34,730 bases of DNA from a virus: the IMG/VR virus record IMGVR_UViG_3300033153_010880, positions 1 to 34,730 of that record; one strand, given 5' to 3'. This document shows positions 1 to 6,930 of this stretch, in pieces. The position numbers were made by a program, and so were the translations under genes. Each line of letters opens with the position of its first letter. Positions within the stretch are counted from its first letter, which is position 1. The notes below the pieces were generated by a model, which was given only the letters and a program-made list of their open reading frames with translations, ran no database searches and was not told the origin of the DNA.

Positions 1-114
1 CTCGTCAAAAGGTGGTACATCGACGACCTCAGTTACCTTAGGTTTTCTATTACACCCACAAAGCACCTCTCTTATAAAGGCCTTTGGTAACTCACTTAGC
101 TTACCCAAACGACC
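1..114. repeat. 114-bp direct repeat of the window ends (copy 1)
   Basis: Bases 1-114 are identical to 34617-34730. The repeat lies inside a coding region, and joining the ends restores one long open frame. This is the expected look of a circular or circularly permuted phage genome assembled with an overlap. Short exact terminal repeats of the T7 kind cannot be excluded but would be unusual inside a gene. The unit length is 34,616 bp. Confidence 0.95.
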
Positions 115-546
115 CTCATTTACAATCGAATACCCTTTTGATCCCGCTATCACCACCAGCCTATTACCGGTGAGTAGGTCTATCCCTTCTCTACCAAATG
201 CGTTATTTAAAGACTCACCTGTGTCATTTTTAAAAAAGTAATGAAGCCCCCCGTTTCGAGACCTTTCACAATACAGTTCTGAAAAATCTAGATCATAGTC
301 TTCACACCACAGCTTAAACAGACCTAGGCCGTCCTTGCCGTTTTTGACGTCGATATCAATACAGATAAGGTCTTCGAGTATTAAGGCGATCCCGTTGTAA
401 CCCTTCCCATAGATGTGGTGATAACCCTCAATGTCGTTAATGATTGGTGGTTTTGTAGATCGCCAATTTACAGGGAAGGTCAAGTCTTCATTAACAATAA
501 CAGGTACATACTTGCGTGGCCCGAAGAGTTCAATGGAATTTTTCAC
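1..546 (-). CDS. Primase-polymerase/helicase, N-terminal part (continues at 34730)
   Basis: This is the first 182 codons of a gene that the window boundary cuts. It runs off position 1 and continues at 34616 on the same strand, giving 686 residues in all. The start is GTG at 546-544, with AAGG about 8 bases upstream; the ATG just upstream is in another frame and soon hits a stop. The part seen here is the archaeo-eukaryotic primase (prim-pol) fold: CIDIDVKNG at residues 62-70 supplies the two metal-binding aspartates (64 and 66), and SRNGGLHYFF at 96-105 has the conserved GGxH histidine. The family makes primers, and sometimes extends DNA, for phage and plasmid replication. The gene diverges from the early rightward operon at 633, so the two may share a control region. 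Confidence 0.9.
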   Translation of the reverse strand, partial: MKNSIELFGPRKYVPVIVNEDLTFPVNWRSTKPPIINDIEGYHHIYGKGYNGIALILEDLICIDIDVKNGKDGLGLFKLWCEDYDLDFSELYCERSRNGGLHYFFKNDTGESLNNAFGREGIDLLTGNRLVVIAGSKGYSIVNEGRLGKLSELPKAFIREVLCGCNRKPKVTEVVDVPPFDE

Positions 547-585
547 TTTAATTACCTTTTGTATTGATTTTCATTTGTATCTATT

Positions 586-602
586 CTAAGTACGACACTT
601 AG
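586..602. promoter_or_regulatory. Inverted repeat between divergent early genes (candidate operator)
   Basis: CTAAGT and ACTTAG form a perfect 6-bp inverted repeat with a 5-base spacer. It sits in the 86-bp gap between the GTG of the primase gene (546, leftward) and the GTG of the ATPase gene (633, rightward). Divergent promoters must lie here. A weak pair, TTGTAT and TATTCT 17 bases apart, is visible just upstream on the + strand. The XRE-type protein at 2389 is a candidate ligand. The function is inferred from position only. Confidence 0.35.
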
Positions 603-632
603 GTTTTAATTACAAATAAAAAGAGGTGAAGT

Positions 633-1361
633 GTGGAAATATTCAAAGGTCCTCAATTAGATAAACCCTACAAGGTGGTGCTTTATGGCTCACCAGGTGT
701 CGGTAAATCCACTATGGCAAACACTGCAGAGAGTCCGATATTTTTAGATATCGAAAACGGTCTAACTAGAATTGATTGCCACAAGACACCAATCATTAAG
801 TCTATCAGTGATTTGAAAAAATCCGTGAGTTTTTTAATGAAGTCTGAAGAGTACAAGACTGTGGTGCTAGATACTGCAGATGCATTAGACCTGATCATAT
901 CTAATGAGATATGTACCAAAGCAGATAAACAAAGCCTGGCTGATTTCGGGTATGGTGCGGGATATGAAATGCTAAATAAAACTTGGAATAGCATACTGAG
1001 CGGTTTAGACATGCTCTACGACAAGGGTATGAATATCATAATTACAGCACACCCAATCATTAGAACGTTTCAAGACCCCACTGGAGACGCATACGACAAG
1101 TACACACTAAAGATACACCAAAAGCCTGCAGGCTCGATCATATCTAGATTTGATGGTGTATTTTTTATGGAATATGAAAAGGTCTTAAAGACTACCACTG
1201 GTGATAAAAAAAGAGCTATTGCCACAGGTGAGAGGATTTTAAACACTAAAAACAAATTGGCTTTTGACGCTAAGAATAGGTTTAACCTTCCTGATAAAAT
1301 AGTTATTGGTAAGGATTTTGATTTAAGTATTTTTGAGAAAATGATTAGAGGAGAAAAGTAA
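633..1361 (+). CDS. Sak4-like RecA-fold ATPase (phage recombinase)
   Basis: This 242-residue AAA/RecA-type NTPase has a Walker A motif, GSPGVGKS, at residues 19-26 and a Walker B strand, VVLD, at 77-80. A later ITAHP stretch fits a sensor segment. Length and motif layout match the Sak4 group of phage single-strand annealing/recombinase ATPases, which pair with a phage SSB. The next gene is such an SSB-like protein, which supports the call. The likely role is recombination-dependent DNA replication and repair in the host cytoplasm. The GTG start at 633 follows GAGGTG at a short spacing. It is the first gene of the rightward early operon, and the next gene begins one base after its stop. Confidence 0.8.
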   Translation: MEIFKGPQLDKPYKVVLYGSPGVGKSTMANTAESPIFLDIENGLTRIDCHKTPIIKSISDLKKSVSFLMKSEEYKTVVLDTADALDLIISNEICTKADKQSLADFGYGAGYEMLNKTWNSILSGLDMLYDKGMNIIITAHPIIRTFQDPTGDAYDKYTLKIHQKPAGSIISRFDGVFFMEYEKVLKTTTGDKKRAIATGERILNTKNKLAFDAKNRFNLPDKIVIGKDFDLSIFEKMIRGEK

Positions 1362-1754
1362 ATGGTATTTTTTGATGGTGACGACGTAAAGGATGCGCTT
1401 GTACTAGAGCCAGGCCGATACACTGGAATTATTAGTGGTGCTGAAACTGGTATTCCAAACAAAAACAAAACTGGTGAGCTTACATGGGTAACCTTTGAAG
1501 TTGAAGGTGAAGAGCAAACAATTAAAAAAAGCTTTAACCTAGTACATGATAACAAAACTGCAGAAAATATTTCTAAGGTGGAGTTTAAAAAGGTTGTGGT
1601 ACTAGCAACTGGTGATGCAAAATTAGAGTCTTTAGAAGACCTAATTGGTAAACGTGTTGGACTTAACATCTCTGTGAAAGAGTGGGAAGGTCAAGAGCGT
1701 AATGAGGTTAAGGGATTTTTTGCACCGACTAAATCTGAAGACTTACCATTCTAG
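1362..1754 (+). CDS. Single-stranded DNA-binding-like protein with acidic C-terminal tip
   Basis: This 130-residue, beta-rich protein resembles the DUF669/OB-fold proteins found beside Sak4-type ATPases. Its last residues, SEDLPF, imitate the acidic tip of bacterial SSB (DDDIPF in E. coli), the peptide that docks replication and repair enzymes. It probably coats single-stranded DNA and recruits the upstream ATPase or host factors. The ATG directly follows the stop of the ATPase gene and has a GAGGAG site 10-15 bases upstream, so the two are translated together. The identification rests on the tip, size and neighbour rather than on a strong sequence motif. Confidence 0.7.
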   Translation: MVFFDGDDVKDALVLEPGRYTGIISGAETGIPNKNKTGELTWVTFEVEGEEQTIKKSFNLVHDNKTAENISKVEFKKVVVLATGDAKLESLEDLIGKRVGLNISVKEWEGQERNEVKGFFAPTKSEDLPF

Positions 1755-1795
1755 TACATCTATTAAAAACCAAGACAAAAAAAGGTGATCCCTGT

Positions 1796-2074
1796 GTGAT
1801 TGTTTATTTTTTTGTTGGTAACAAGATGTTTAGAAAATGGGTTCTAGAGCGTGATTTTTATAGGTTAAAGTTTTTTGAAGACAACGTTGTGGAGTCAATT
1901 GAAGTTGACTCTACTAAAAGCTCTACCTTCCCAGAAATAAAAATCACTAGCTCTAGCCCTAGAATTTTAGATGTAAATAAATGCCCACACATATATATTG
2001 ATTGTGACGAAAAACAATTAACATTTATATGTGAGCGCTGTAATGAAGAGATCAGATTCGTGGAAGGCGTCTAA
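1796..2074 (+). CDS. Small protein with C-terminal zinc-binding cysteines
   Basis: This 92-residue protein is of unknown function. The N-terminal half is hydrophobic/aromatic and basic. The C-terminal third has Cys and His in KCPHIYIDC and CERCNEEI (about residues 62-87), suggesting a zinc ribbon. The start is GTG at 1796, with AAGGTGA about 6 bases upstream, a good site. Its 3' end overlaps the next gene by about 30 bases, so it belongs to the early operon. I do not recognise the family. Confidence 0.7.
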   Translation: MIVYFFVGNKMFRKWVLERDFYRLKFFEDNVVESIEVDSTKSSTFPEIKITSSSPRILDVNKCPHIYIDCDEKQLTFICERCNEEIRFVEGV

Positions 2075-2405
2075 AGCGTCTAGGCATTTAAGAGAGTTTT
2101 GTCTTTACTATCATCACCCTAGAACGATTGCTAAGGCAAGAGCAAAGGTTAAAGAGTATCTAACAAAAAAGGACGGTACTCCAAGTAAAAAATATTATGT
2201 TAAGTGGAAGTGTGAAAAGTGTGGCGAGTTATTTGAACAGGTAGATATGCACCACATCCATGCAGTAGGCAAACAACCAGATTGGCCCTACGATATTGAA
2301 GAGCTTGTTGGTTTTATTAGGCGGTTATTAGTTCCGGTTGAACAGTGGATGGTACTTTGTAGACCGTGCCACCTGGAGATTACACACAATGAAAACAAAA
2401 GTTGA
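2043..2405 (+). CDS. HNH endonuclease
   Basis: This 120-residue HNH-type nuclease has a structural zinc-binding pair, CEKC (residues 57-60), matched by CRPC (106-109). The catalytic core DMHHIHAVG is at about 68-76, with a further His at 110 in CRPCHLEITH. The family cuts DNA using one metal ion. In phages these are either homing enzymes or factors for recombination and packaging. Placement among replication genes rather than beside the terminase suggests an early DNA-processing role. ATG 2043 is preferred, although GTG 2031 in the same frame is possible; neither has a clear ribosome site, so translation may be coupled to the overlapping upstream gene. Confidence 0.85.
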   Translation: MKRSDSWKASKASRHLREFCLYYHHPRTIAKARAKVKEYLTKKDGTPSKKYYVKWKCEKCGELFEQVDMHHIHAVGKQPDWPYDIEELVGFIRRLLVPVEQWMVLCRPCHLEITHNENKS

Positions 2406-2688
2406 GCTAGATAAAGAAAAAGAATTAAGACGATTAAAAAGACAACACGCTAGAAAAGCTAGGCAGGTTTTTTATAAAGTGGATACGGTCGAATTAAAAA
2501 GATCAATGAGACGATCTACTTTAACACAGACACAGATAGCTAAATCAGTAGGAATACATCTTAATTTTATTAGCGCGTTTTGTTGCGGACGTATGAACCC
2601 AAGTAAGGACGAACTAATTAAGTTATGTGCGAAATTAAAAATAACACAGCGCTCGATTAGTGCGCGTAGAGTAGAGGTGCTTTTATGA
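2389..2688 (+). CDS. XRE-type helix-turn-helix DNA-binding protein
   Basis: This 99-residue protein has a strongly basic N-terminus (KELRRLKRQHARKARQ) followed by an XRE/Cro-like helix-turn-helix at about 46-83. That region contains LTQTQIAKSVGIHLNFIS and a PSKDELIKLC helix. It probably regulates transcription at the phage's inverted-repeat operators. ATG 2389 is chosen because GGAG lies about 11 bases upstream; a longer in-frame form from 2338 would run inside the HNH gene and looks spurious. It overlaps the end of the HNH gene and the start of the next gene (ATGA), typical of tight operon coupling. No partner repressor or integrase is visible, so it is more likely an early-late switch than a lysogeny factor. 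Confidence 0.75.
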   Translation: MKTKVELDKEKELRRLKRQHARKARQVFYKVDTVELKRSMRRSTLTQTQIAKSVGIHLNFISAFCCGRMNPSKDELIKLCAKLKITQRSISARRVEVLL

Positions 2689-3188
2689 GTCATTCATTAA
2701 ACGATTTATTAATGTTGTTAAACCAGGTAGACGACGGAATGGTTATGCTATCTGGTGAAGACATGCAAACAGCTATTGGTGATATTAAGGATAAAGTAGA
2801 CGACCTTAATTATGTTAAAGATAAAATGGAGTCAGAGATTGCAAGACTCAAAGGCCTAGAGGTAGAGGTAAAGACAAAACGTCAAGGAATAGAAAATAGC
2901 CTAAAGCGTTTAAAAGAATATGTTACCTATTCACTTCGTAACTCAGAGACAGAGATACTACATGGTGAGACTCATACACTTAGGGTTAGAAAAACTAAGT
3001 CTGAAAAACTAAAGAACGTGGTGTTAGACCTTGATATGGTCTCATATCTTGAAAGAAAATATACTGGGTCGGTAGCATATAAGTTAAACTCTTCGATCTT
3101 AAAGCCACAGCTAGAGGATAGTGATAAAGAAAAGTTTTACGAACGAACTGAGTCGTACACCACCTCTTTTAAAGTAAGGAAAAAGTAA
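2685..3188 (+). CDS. Gp157-like phage protein
   Basis: This 167-residue protein matches the layout of the Siphovirus Gp157 family (PF05565). A long central coiled coil of alternating charged residues (about 30-90, including IENSLKRLKEYV) is followed by a short beta region with the RVRKTKSEKL pattern and a Lys-rich end. Family members sit in phage recombination/SSB operons. One streptococcal member was linked to a phage-resistance phenotype, but the biochemical role is not settled. The start codon overlaps the stop of the XRE gene (ATGA), with GAGGTG upstream. Confidence 0.75.
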   Translation: MSHSLNDLLMLLNQVDDGMVMLSGEDMQTAIGDIKDKVDDLNYVKDKMESEIARLKGLEVEVKTKRQGIENSLKRLKEYVTYSLRNSETEILHGETHTLRVRKTKSEKLKNVVLDLDMVSYLERKYTGSVAYKLNSSILKPQLEDSDKEKFYERTESYTTSFKVRKK

Positions 3189-3398
3189 ATGAAAGAAATG
3201 GACGAACAGGTAATTAGAAAACTAGACGAAAGACTAGCCTCATTAGAGGAAAAGGGAAAAACTACATACGTAGAAATAGTTAGAGAGCTCGAAGACTTTA
3301 GACAAGGCGACGAAATAAACGATATGTTTATTAAACTTCTTTTAAAAAAATTGGAAGTTCTAGAGAAAAGAGTAGGGCTTTTAGAAAATGAAAAATGA
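3189..3398 (+). CDS. Small coiled-coil protein
   Basis: This 69-residue, highly charged protein is mostly predicted coiled coil, with heptads of Leu/Ile in KLDERLASLEEKGK and LLKKLEVLEKRVGLLE. It follows the Gp157-like gene with no gap and has an AAGGAAAA site upstream. Its function is unknown; it may dimerise or bind another early protein. Confidence 0.6.
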   Translation: MKEMDEQVIRKLDERLASLEEKGKTTYVEIVRELEDFRQGDEINDMFIKLLLKKLEVLEKRVGLLENEK

Positions 3399-3636
3399 AA
3401 ATCTAAGAGTTCAAACCTTCCAAGTTGAAAATGGAACTATCCAAGAGTTAGACGACGAGATTAATAAATGGTTAACTCTTCAAAGGCAAGTAGAAATAGT
3501 AGATCGTAAACAAACTGAAAGTTGCTGTGCTTACATAATTGACGACGAACCCGTAGTTTGTTGGAACTTAACAGTTAGTATTATGTACCAACCAATTAAT
3601 AAAGGTATTAGACCTACAAAACTTAACAACAAATAG
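3388..3636 (+). CDS. Small protein with a Cse60-like pattern
   Basis: This 82-residue protein is the last gene of the early operon. The pattern VQTFQVENG...LDDEINKWL...VEIVDRKQTESC...LTVSIMYQ resembles the small alpha/beta Cse60/DUF2758 family, known from Bacillus sporulation genes and also found in phages. I suggest this from memory of the pattern only. The gene overlaps the preceding one by 11 bases and is followed within 25 bases by a hairpin terminator. Confidence 0.55.
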   Translation: MKNENLRVQTFQVENGTIQELDDEINKWLTLQRQVEIVDRKQTESCCAYIIDDEPVVCWNLTVSIMYQPINKGIRPTKLNNK

Positions 3637-3660
3637 GTTATCGCATTAGCCTAATAGTAG

Positions 3661-3695
3661 GGCCTCCCACCAAACAAAGGTGAGAGGCCTTTTTT
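3661..3695 (+). terminator. Rho-independent terminator of the early operon
   Basis: An 11-bp stem (GGCCTCCCACC with GGTGAGAGGCC, one C-A mismatch) has a 7-base loop, AAACAAA, and is followed by six T. It sits 24 bases after the last rightward early gene. The T-run touches the stop codon of the convergent leftward small gene, so early and late transcripts meet here. Confidence 0.9.
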
Positions 3696-3844
3696 CACTT
3701 AGGCATAAGCCAGCTTCTAAGTGCAGACACCAACATATCGTCTATGCTGGTATCAGTTCGTTCGGCCATTTTGTCTAGCCAATCGAAAATCTCTTCTCCC
3801 CAAAGCTTAATAATTAATTGAATAACCATCCAAATCTTGTCCAT
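3695..3844 (-). CDS. 49-residue amphipathic small protein, last gene of the late operon
   Basis: This short gene starts at ATG 3844 with AAGGGG 6 bases upstream and ends in TGA at 3697-3695. The product begins MDKIWMVIQLIIKLWGEEIF, a hydrophobic/aromatic helix, followed by an acidic region and a C-terminal helix ALRSWLMP. It lies 2 bases after the preceding membrane-protein gene. Size, position at the operon end and an amphipathic helix fit a lysis accessory peptide, but no family is recognised. The strong ribosome site is the main support for it being real. Confidence 0.6.
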   Translation of the reverse strand: MDKIWMVIQLIIKLWGEEIFDWLDKMAERTDTSIDDMLVSALRSWLMPK

Positions 3845-3846
3845 AC

Positions 3847-4125
3847 TTAACCCCTTTGTTTAAGTTCTTTAATAACCTCAAAAGCAGTTTTGAGATTTGT
3901 CTCAGTTATTATTTGAGACTTTTCTAAAGCCTCAATTTTATGAATTTGATGTTCTGAGTTTTTTCTAAACTCTTCAAGTGCTACGATCTTTTGACTTAGG
4001 GAATTGATCTTATTGGCAAGGTTTTCAAGTAAGGTGTTTTGTCGTTGGAAGTGGTACTTGAGAAAAAATATCACAAGACTACTTGAGCCTACGACGGTAC
4101 TACCTATTACTAGCTGTTCGTTCAT
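3847..4125 (-). CDS. Membrane-anchored coiled-coil protein (possible spanin or holin partner)
   Basis: This 92-residue protein has one N-terminal membrane segment (about 5-24, VIGSTVVGSSSLVIFFLKYHF), then a long coiled coil (about 28-90). This layout resembles an inner-membrane spanin (Rz-like) or a small anchored lysis factor. It overlaps the upstream gene by 26 bases in another frame, as lysis genes often do. No outer-membrane lipoprotein partner is encoded next to it, which weakens the spanin reading. Lysis function is inferred from topology and position at the end of the late operon. Confidence 0.6.
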   Translation of the reverse strand: MNEQLVIGSTVVGSSSLVIFFLKYHFQRQNTLLENLANKINSLSQKIVALEEFRKNSEHQIHKIEALEKSQIITETNLKTAFEVIKELKQRG

Positions 4126-4351
4126 TAGTTTCGATCCTAAAAGCAGCTTCGTCGCTTATTATTGTTGGTGATTTACGCTCACCTATAATATTACCACGAG
4201 TCCCTTTGAGATCCAAATTTCTAACATCTAAGTTTAATGGTTTATATGCATATTCTTTAGGTTTAAGATTTCTAATTAAGTAGATAACTAAAACAATGGT
4301 GACTAGTGATATCACTATGTTAAAGGTGCTTAGAGCATTTAAAACATCCAT
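4100..4351 (-). CDS. Single-pass membrane protein (lysis candidate)
   Basis: This 83-residue protein has one membrane segment near the N-terminus (about 9-27, TFNIVISLVTIVLVIYLI). A polar, basic tail follows with no other motif. It overlaps both neighbours: the GNAT gene stop and the next coiled-coil gene. A pinholin-like or spanin-partner role is possible. No family is recognised. Confidence 0.55.
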   Translation of the reverse strand: MDVLNALSTFNIVISLVTIVLVIYLIRNLKPKEYAYKPLNLDVRNLDLKGTRGNIIGERKSPTIISDEAAFRIETNERTASNR

Positions 4352-4857
4352 TCTTTTGCCTTTACTGAATACAGGTGAGCGTCTAAATAATCGCCATCTT
4401 TAAAATAAAAATCCCGTCTATCCCCTTCAAATTTCATACCTATCTTTTCAAAAGTACCCGAAGCAGGATTACCAGCAAACGTCTCACCCCATATGAGGTT
4501 TAAGTTTAGATCTCTAAACCCATGGGTAAATAAAGTTTTAAGAGCTTTACAGGAAAACCCCTGGAGCTGGTATTTTCTAATAATGTACAAAGAAAACTCG
4601 GCCCTTCGGTTTATCATGTCTATGTCCGTAAGGCCGCACACCCCTACTATCTCTTCTGAAGAGTTATGAACTTCAAACATAGAAATCTTAGGGTCGTCGT
4701 TTTGTTTGATAAACCATTCGTGCTGATCTAGTTCAGAGATTAAACCGGTTTGTCTACACCACCTTCTAATCTCTGGGTCGTTTCTTTGGTTGCGCATGAT
4801 CTCAAGATTTTCCTGGGTGATGGGTTCTAACACCACACCATGTTTAAAATCAATCAT
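4339..4857 (-). CDS. GNAT N-acetyltransferase, PseH-like
   Basis: This 172-residue GCN5-type acetyltransferase begins with the LEPITQENLEIMRNQRN segment typical of sugar-amine acetyltransferases of the PseH/RimJ branch. It also has the EIVGVCGLTDID strand (about 69-80), AEFSLYI (86-92) and an acetyl-CoA loop at YQLQGFSCKAL (96-106), followed by NPASGTFEKIGM (130-141). PseH transfers acetyl from acetyl-CoA to the 4-amino group of a UDP-6-deoxy amino sugar in pseudaminic acid synthesis. Five other sugar genes in this genome make a sugar substrate more likely than a protein one. It is the last sugar gene in the leftward cassette and overlaps a 63-aa gene upstream by 8 bases. Confidence 0.75.
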   Translation of the reverse strand: MIDFKHGVVLEPITQENLEIMRNQRNDPEIRRWCRQTGLISELDQHEWFIKQNDDPKISMFEVHNSSEEIVGVCGLTDIDMINRRAEFSLYIIRKYQLQGFSCKALKTLFTHGFRDLNLNLIWGETFAGNPASGTFEKIGMKFEGDRRDFYFKDGDYLDAHLYSVKAKEWMF

Positions 4858-5041
4858 TTTCTAACGTCTCCAAAGTCCACTCTATAGCGTCGATAGGTGT
4901 TATCTTTTCCTTATCAAACAATTGGTGAAGCGTAGATAGGTAGGCTTCAGTTTTACCTTTTAGCTTACTTTCTAGTTCGTTTATCTCAACTTGCATTCCT
5001 TTAAGAGTAATTATTAAATCTCTAATATCATCCTTGTCCAT
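4850..5041 (-). CDS. Small helical protein inside the sugar cassette
   Basis: This 63-residue, acidic, all-helical protein (IRDLIITLKGMQVEINELES, then a second helix) has no recognised family. It overlaps the aminotransferase end by 14 bases and the acetyltransferase start by 8 bases, so it is translated as part of the cassette. A possible role is a small partner of a neighbouring enzyme; nothing more can be said. Confidence 0.55.
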   Translation of the reverse strand: MDKDDIRDLIITLKGMQVEINELESKLKGKTEAYLSTLHQLFDKEKITPIDAIEWTLETLEND

Positions 5042-6224
5042 TCTCTCTCACTTTCATAGCAAAGGGTGAAGAGGGCATATCGCCTTCAAGTTGTACGTTA
5101 CCTTGTTTAATTTTAAATAGGATTTGTTCTATATAAGCCAATACCTCTTCATTGTGAGATATATGAGCAAAATTATAAAACCAGCTCTTGCAAAAGAGGA
5201 TACGTGCTTTTGCACACTCTTGAAAAAATAAAGCTCTTGTAAGCTCATCGCCTTCAAATACCCCCCTAGTTGGATAGCCGACGATTTTAATTTTCTCTGG
5301 TAAAAACTTGTTAAACTCATCTATGAAATGTTGGCCTTCAGCCCAAAGGTAATTGATATTAAAATCTGATTTTCTCTGCATTAAATCCACAACGGCCTGG
5401 CAAGCTACAAGAGATAAAACCTCCCCTGCATAGGTGGAGCTAATAAAATAGTTACCGTCCATGATTTCTTTTTTACCACCAACTGCAGCTAGTGGTAAGC
5501 CGTTTGCCATAGCCTTACCAATAATAATTAAATCTGGATAGATATTAAAATTTGAAGCGCACGAATAGTCTTTATATCTAAAGCCGGTAATTACCTCATC
5601 AAAGATTAATATAACTCCAGTCTCATCGCACCTTTCTTTTAAGGCTTTTAACCATTCAATGCGCTCTCTAGAGTTATCCACAATTACAGGCTCCACAATT
5701 ACTGCAGCCACCTTTTTTGTAACATCTTTTAAACTCTTTAAAGTTTTTACAAAGTCTCTTTTGGGAACACCACTAGCAGGTGGTGTTAAACCAACAAAGT
5801 CGTCATGCCACCCATGATAGCCTTCACTAAGCACCACATCTCTACCAGTTGCAGACCTTGCTATTCTTATAGCTGCAGTACAGGCCTCACTACCACTTTT
5901 TAAAAACTTAAACTTATCCACAAATGTAAAAATCTGCTTTAGCTTTTCAGCGCACTCCACCTCATGGTGAGTAGGAAAACTATGAGAAAAACCTCCATAA
6001 AGATTTTTAATAATAGCCGCGTTTACAGTTTCGTTACCGTACCCCACAAGGTTCGCACCAAGGCCGCATATGTAATCTAGATATTTATTGTTATCTAAAT
6101 CATAGAGGTGACTACCAACACCACCTCTAACCTGCTTAGGGTAAATTCCATTTACATGACTTCTAGGATGTTTTGAATTTGTCAGTACATCCTGGGCAAT
6201 ACAATTTTGAGCTCTAATCCACAT
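5028..6224 (-). CDS. Class III PLP aminotransferase (GSA-aminomutase-like)
   Basis: This protein of about 398 residues has the class III aminotransferase/glutamate-1-semialdehyde aminomutase fold. It shows GSEA (about 111-114), YHGWHD (136-141), FDEVITGFR (208-216, with the PLP-ring aspartate) and the PLP lysine in IIGKAMANG (Lys 237). Beside a sugar dehydratase, oxidoreductase and cytidylyltransferase it most likely puts an amino group on a keto-sugar rather than taking part in haem synthesis. It may replace PseC, which normally belongs to a different aminotransferase class. ATG 6224 is preferred, a few bases after the upstream stop; an in-frame TTG at 6248 is possible but has no good site. 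Confidence 0.85.
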   Translation of the reverse strand: MWIRAQNCIAQDVLTNSKHPRSHVNGIYPKQVRGGVGSHLYDLDNNKYLDYICGLGANLVGYGNETVNAAIIKNLYGGFSHSFPTHHEVECAEKLKQIFTFVDKFKFLKSGSEACTAAIRIARSATGRDVVLSEGYHGWHDDFVGLTPPASGVPKRDFVKTLKSLKDVTKKVAAVIVEPVIVDNSRERIEWLKALKERCDETGVILIFDEVITGFRYKDYSCASNFNIYPDLIIIGKAMANGLPLAAVGGKKEIMDGNYFISSTYAGEVLSLVACQAVVDLMQRKSDFNINYLWAEGQHFIDEFNKFLPEKIKIVGYPTRGVFEGDELTRALFFQECAKARILFCKSWFYNFAHISHNEEVLAYIEQILFKIKQGNVQLEGDMPSSPFAMKVRENGQG

Positions 6225-6228
6225 AATA

Positions 6229-6930
6229 TTAATACCTAAATAGTCCAAAGTTTTGTTGTTTAATTTTCTCTGTCTTTCTCTGTACTGACTCGTAGTTATT
6301 TCTAACCCTGATCAGTTCCTCTTCAGTGTCCACACTAATTTTAATAGTACTGAAATCATGGTGTCCTATAATATGAGCTATCCTTGCCCAACGTGGTGGT
6401 TTTTTCCTTAGCATAGTGGTGACGTGTTCTTTGTCCTCGGCCAATGTTACTGTCTCCAAAAGATAGTCCATAGCCTCACGACTCATGATCTCACAATCAA
6501 AACCGTCAGGCATAGTTCTGGTCTCTGGACAAACGTTATGTACATAGTCAAGTCGATGTTTAACACACGTCATTATATGCTTGGTAATAAGAGGGCTTGG
6601 AATTAAAGGGCAATCTGCAGTAATACGGACCAAATATTTAGGATCGTATTTCTCTAAAGCTTTTCCGTATCTACTTAGTACGTCGTCCTCTGATCCTTCG
6701 ACTATGTTTTTATGATACTTTTTAAAAGACTCGTCGCCAAAAGGTATTAACAAACAAACTGAAACATGTATTCCATGGTTCACGCTTTTTCTATTAATAT
6801 GATTGGCTGCACTTTCGCACGTATCAATAACATGCTCGATTATTTTCTTATCACCAACTTCCATAAAGCATTTACCTGGAAGTCTGGCATTACCACTACG
6901 TGCTTGTATTCCTATCAGGACATTTATCAT
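6229..6930 (-). CDS. Sugar cytidylyltransferase (SpsF/PseF/NeuA-like)
   Basis: This 233-residue nucleotidyltransferase has a nucleotide-binding loop, QARSGNARLPGK, at 9-20. EDDVL (81-85) and RITADCPLI (102-110), with the metal-binding aspartate, are typical of SpsF/CMP-acylneuraminate synthetases. It should activate a 3-deoxy sugar acid with CTP to give a CMP-sugar, the last step before transfer. The NeuB-type synthase at 26.1-27.1 kb would supply such an acid. It overlaps the oxidoreductase gene upstream by 35 bases and precedes the aminotransferase. SpsF-type enzymes are a sister group to NeuA, so the exact sugar cannot be read from the sequence. Confidence 0.85.
   Translation of the reverse strand: MINVLIGIQARSGNARLPGKCFMEVGDKKIIEHVIDTCESAANHINRKSVNHGIHVSVCLLIPFGDESFKKYHKNIVEGSEDDVLSRYGKALEKYDPKYLVRITADCPLIPSPLITKHIMTCVKHRLDYVHNVCPETRTMPDGFDCEIMSREAMDYLLETVTLAEDKEHVTTMLRKKPPRWARIAHIIGHHDFSTIKISVDTEEELIRVRNNYESVQRKTEKIKQQNFGLFRY

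Noticed and set aside
1-114. True short direct terminal repeats of the T7 type
   Set aside because: The repeat lies inside a coding frame that is intact only after joining the ends, so an assembly overlap is the simpler explanation.
1070-1669. 199-residue open frame on the - strand
   Set aside because: It is antisense to the ATPase and SSB-like genes, has a Ser/Thr/Pro-skewed composition and no ribosome site, so it is treated as a shadow of the real genes.
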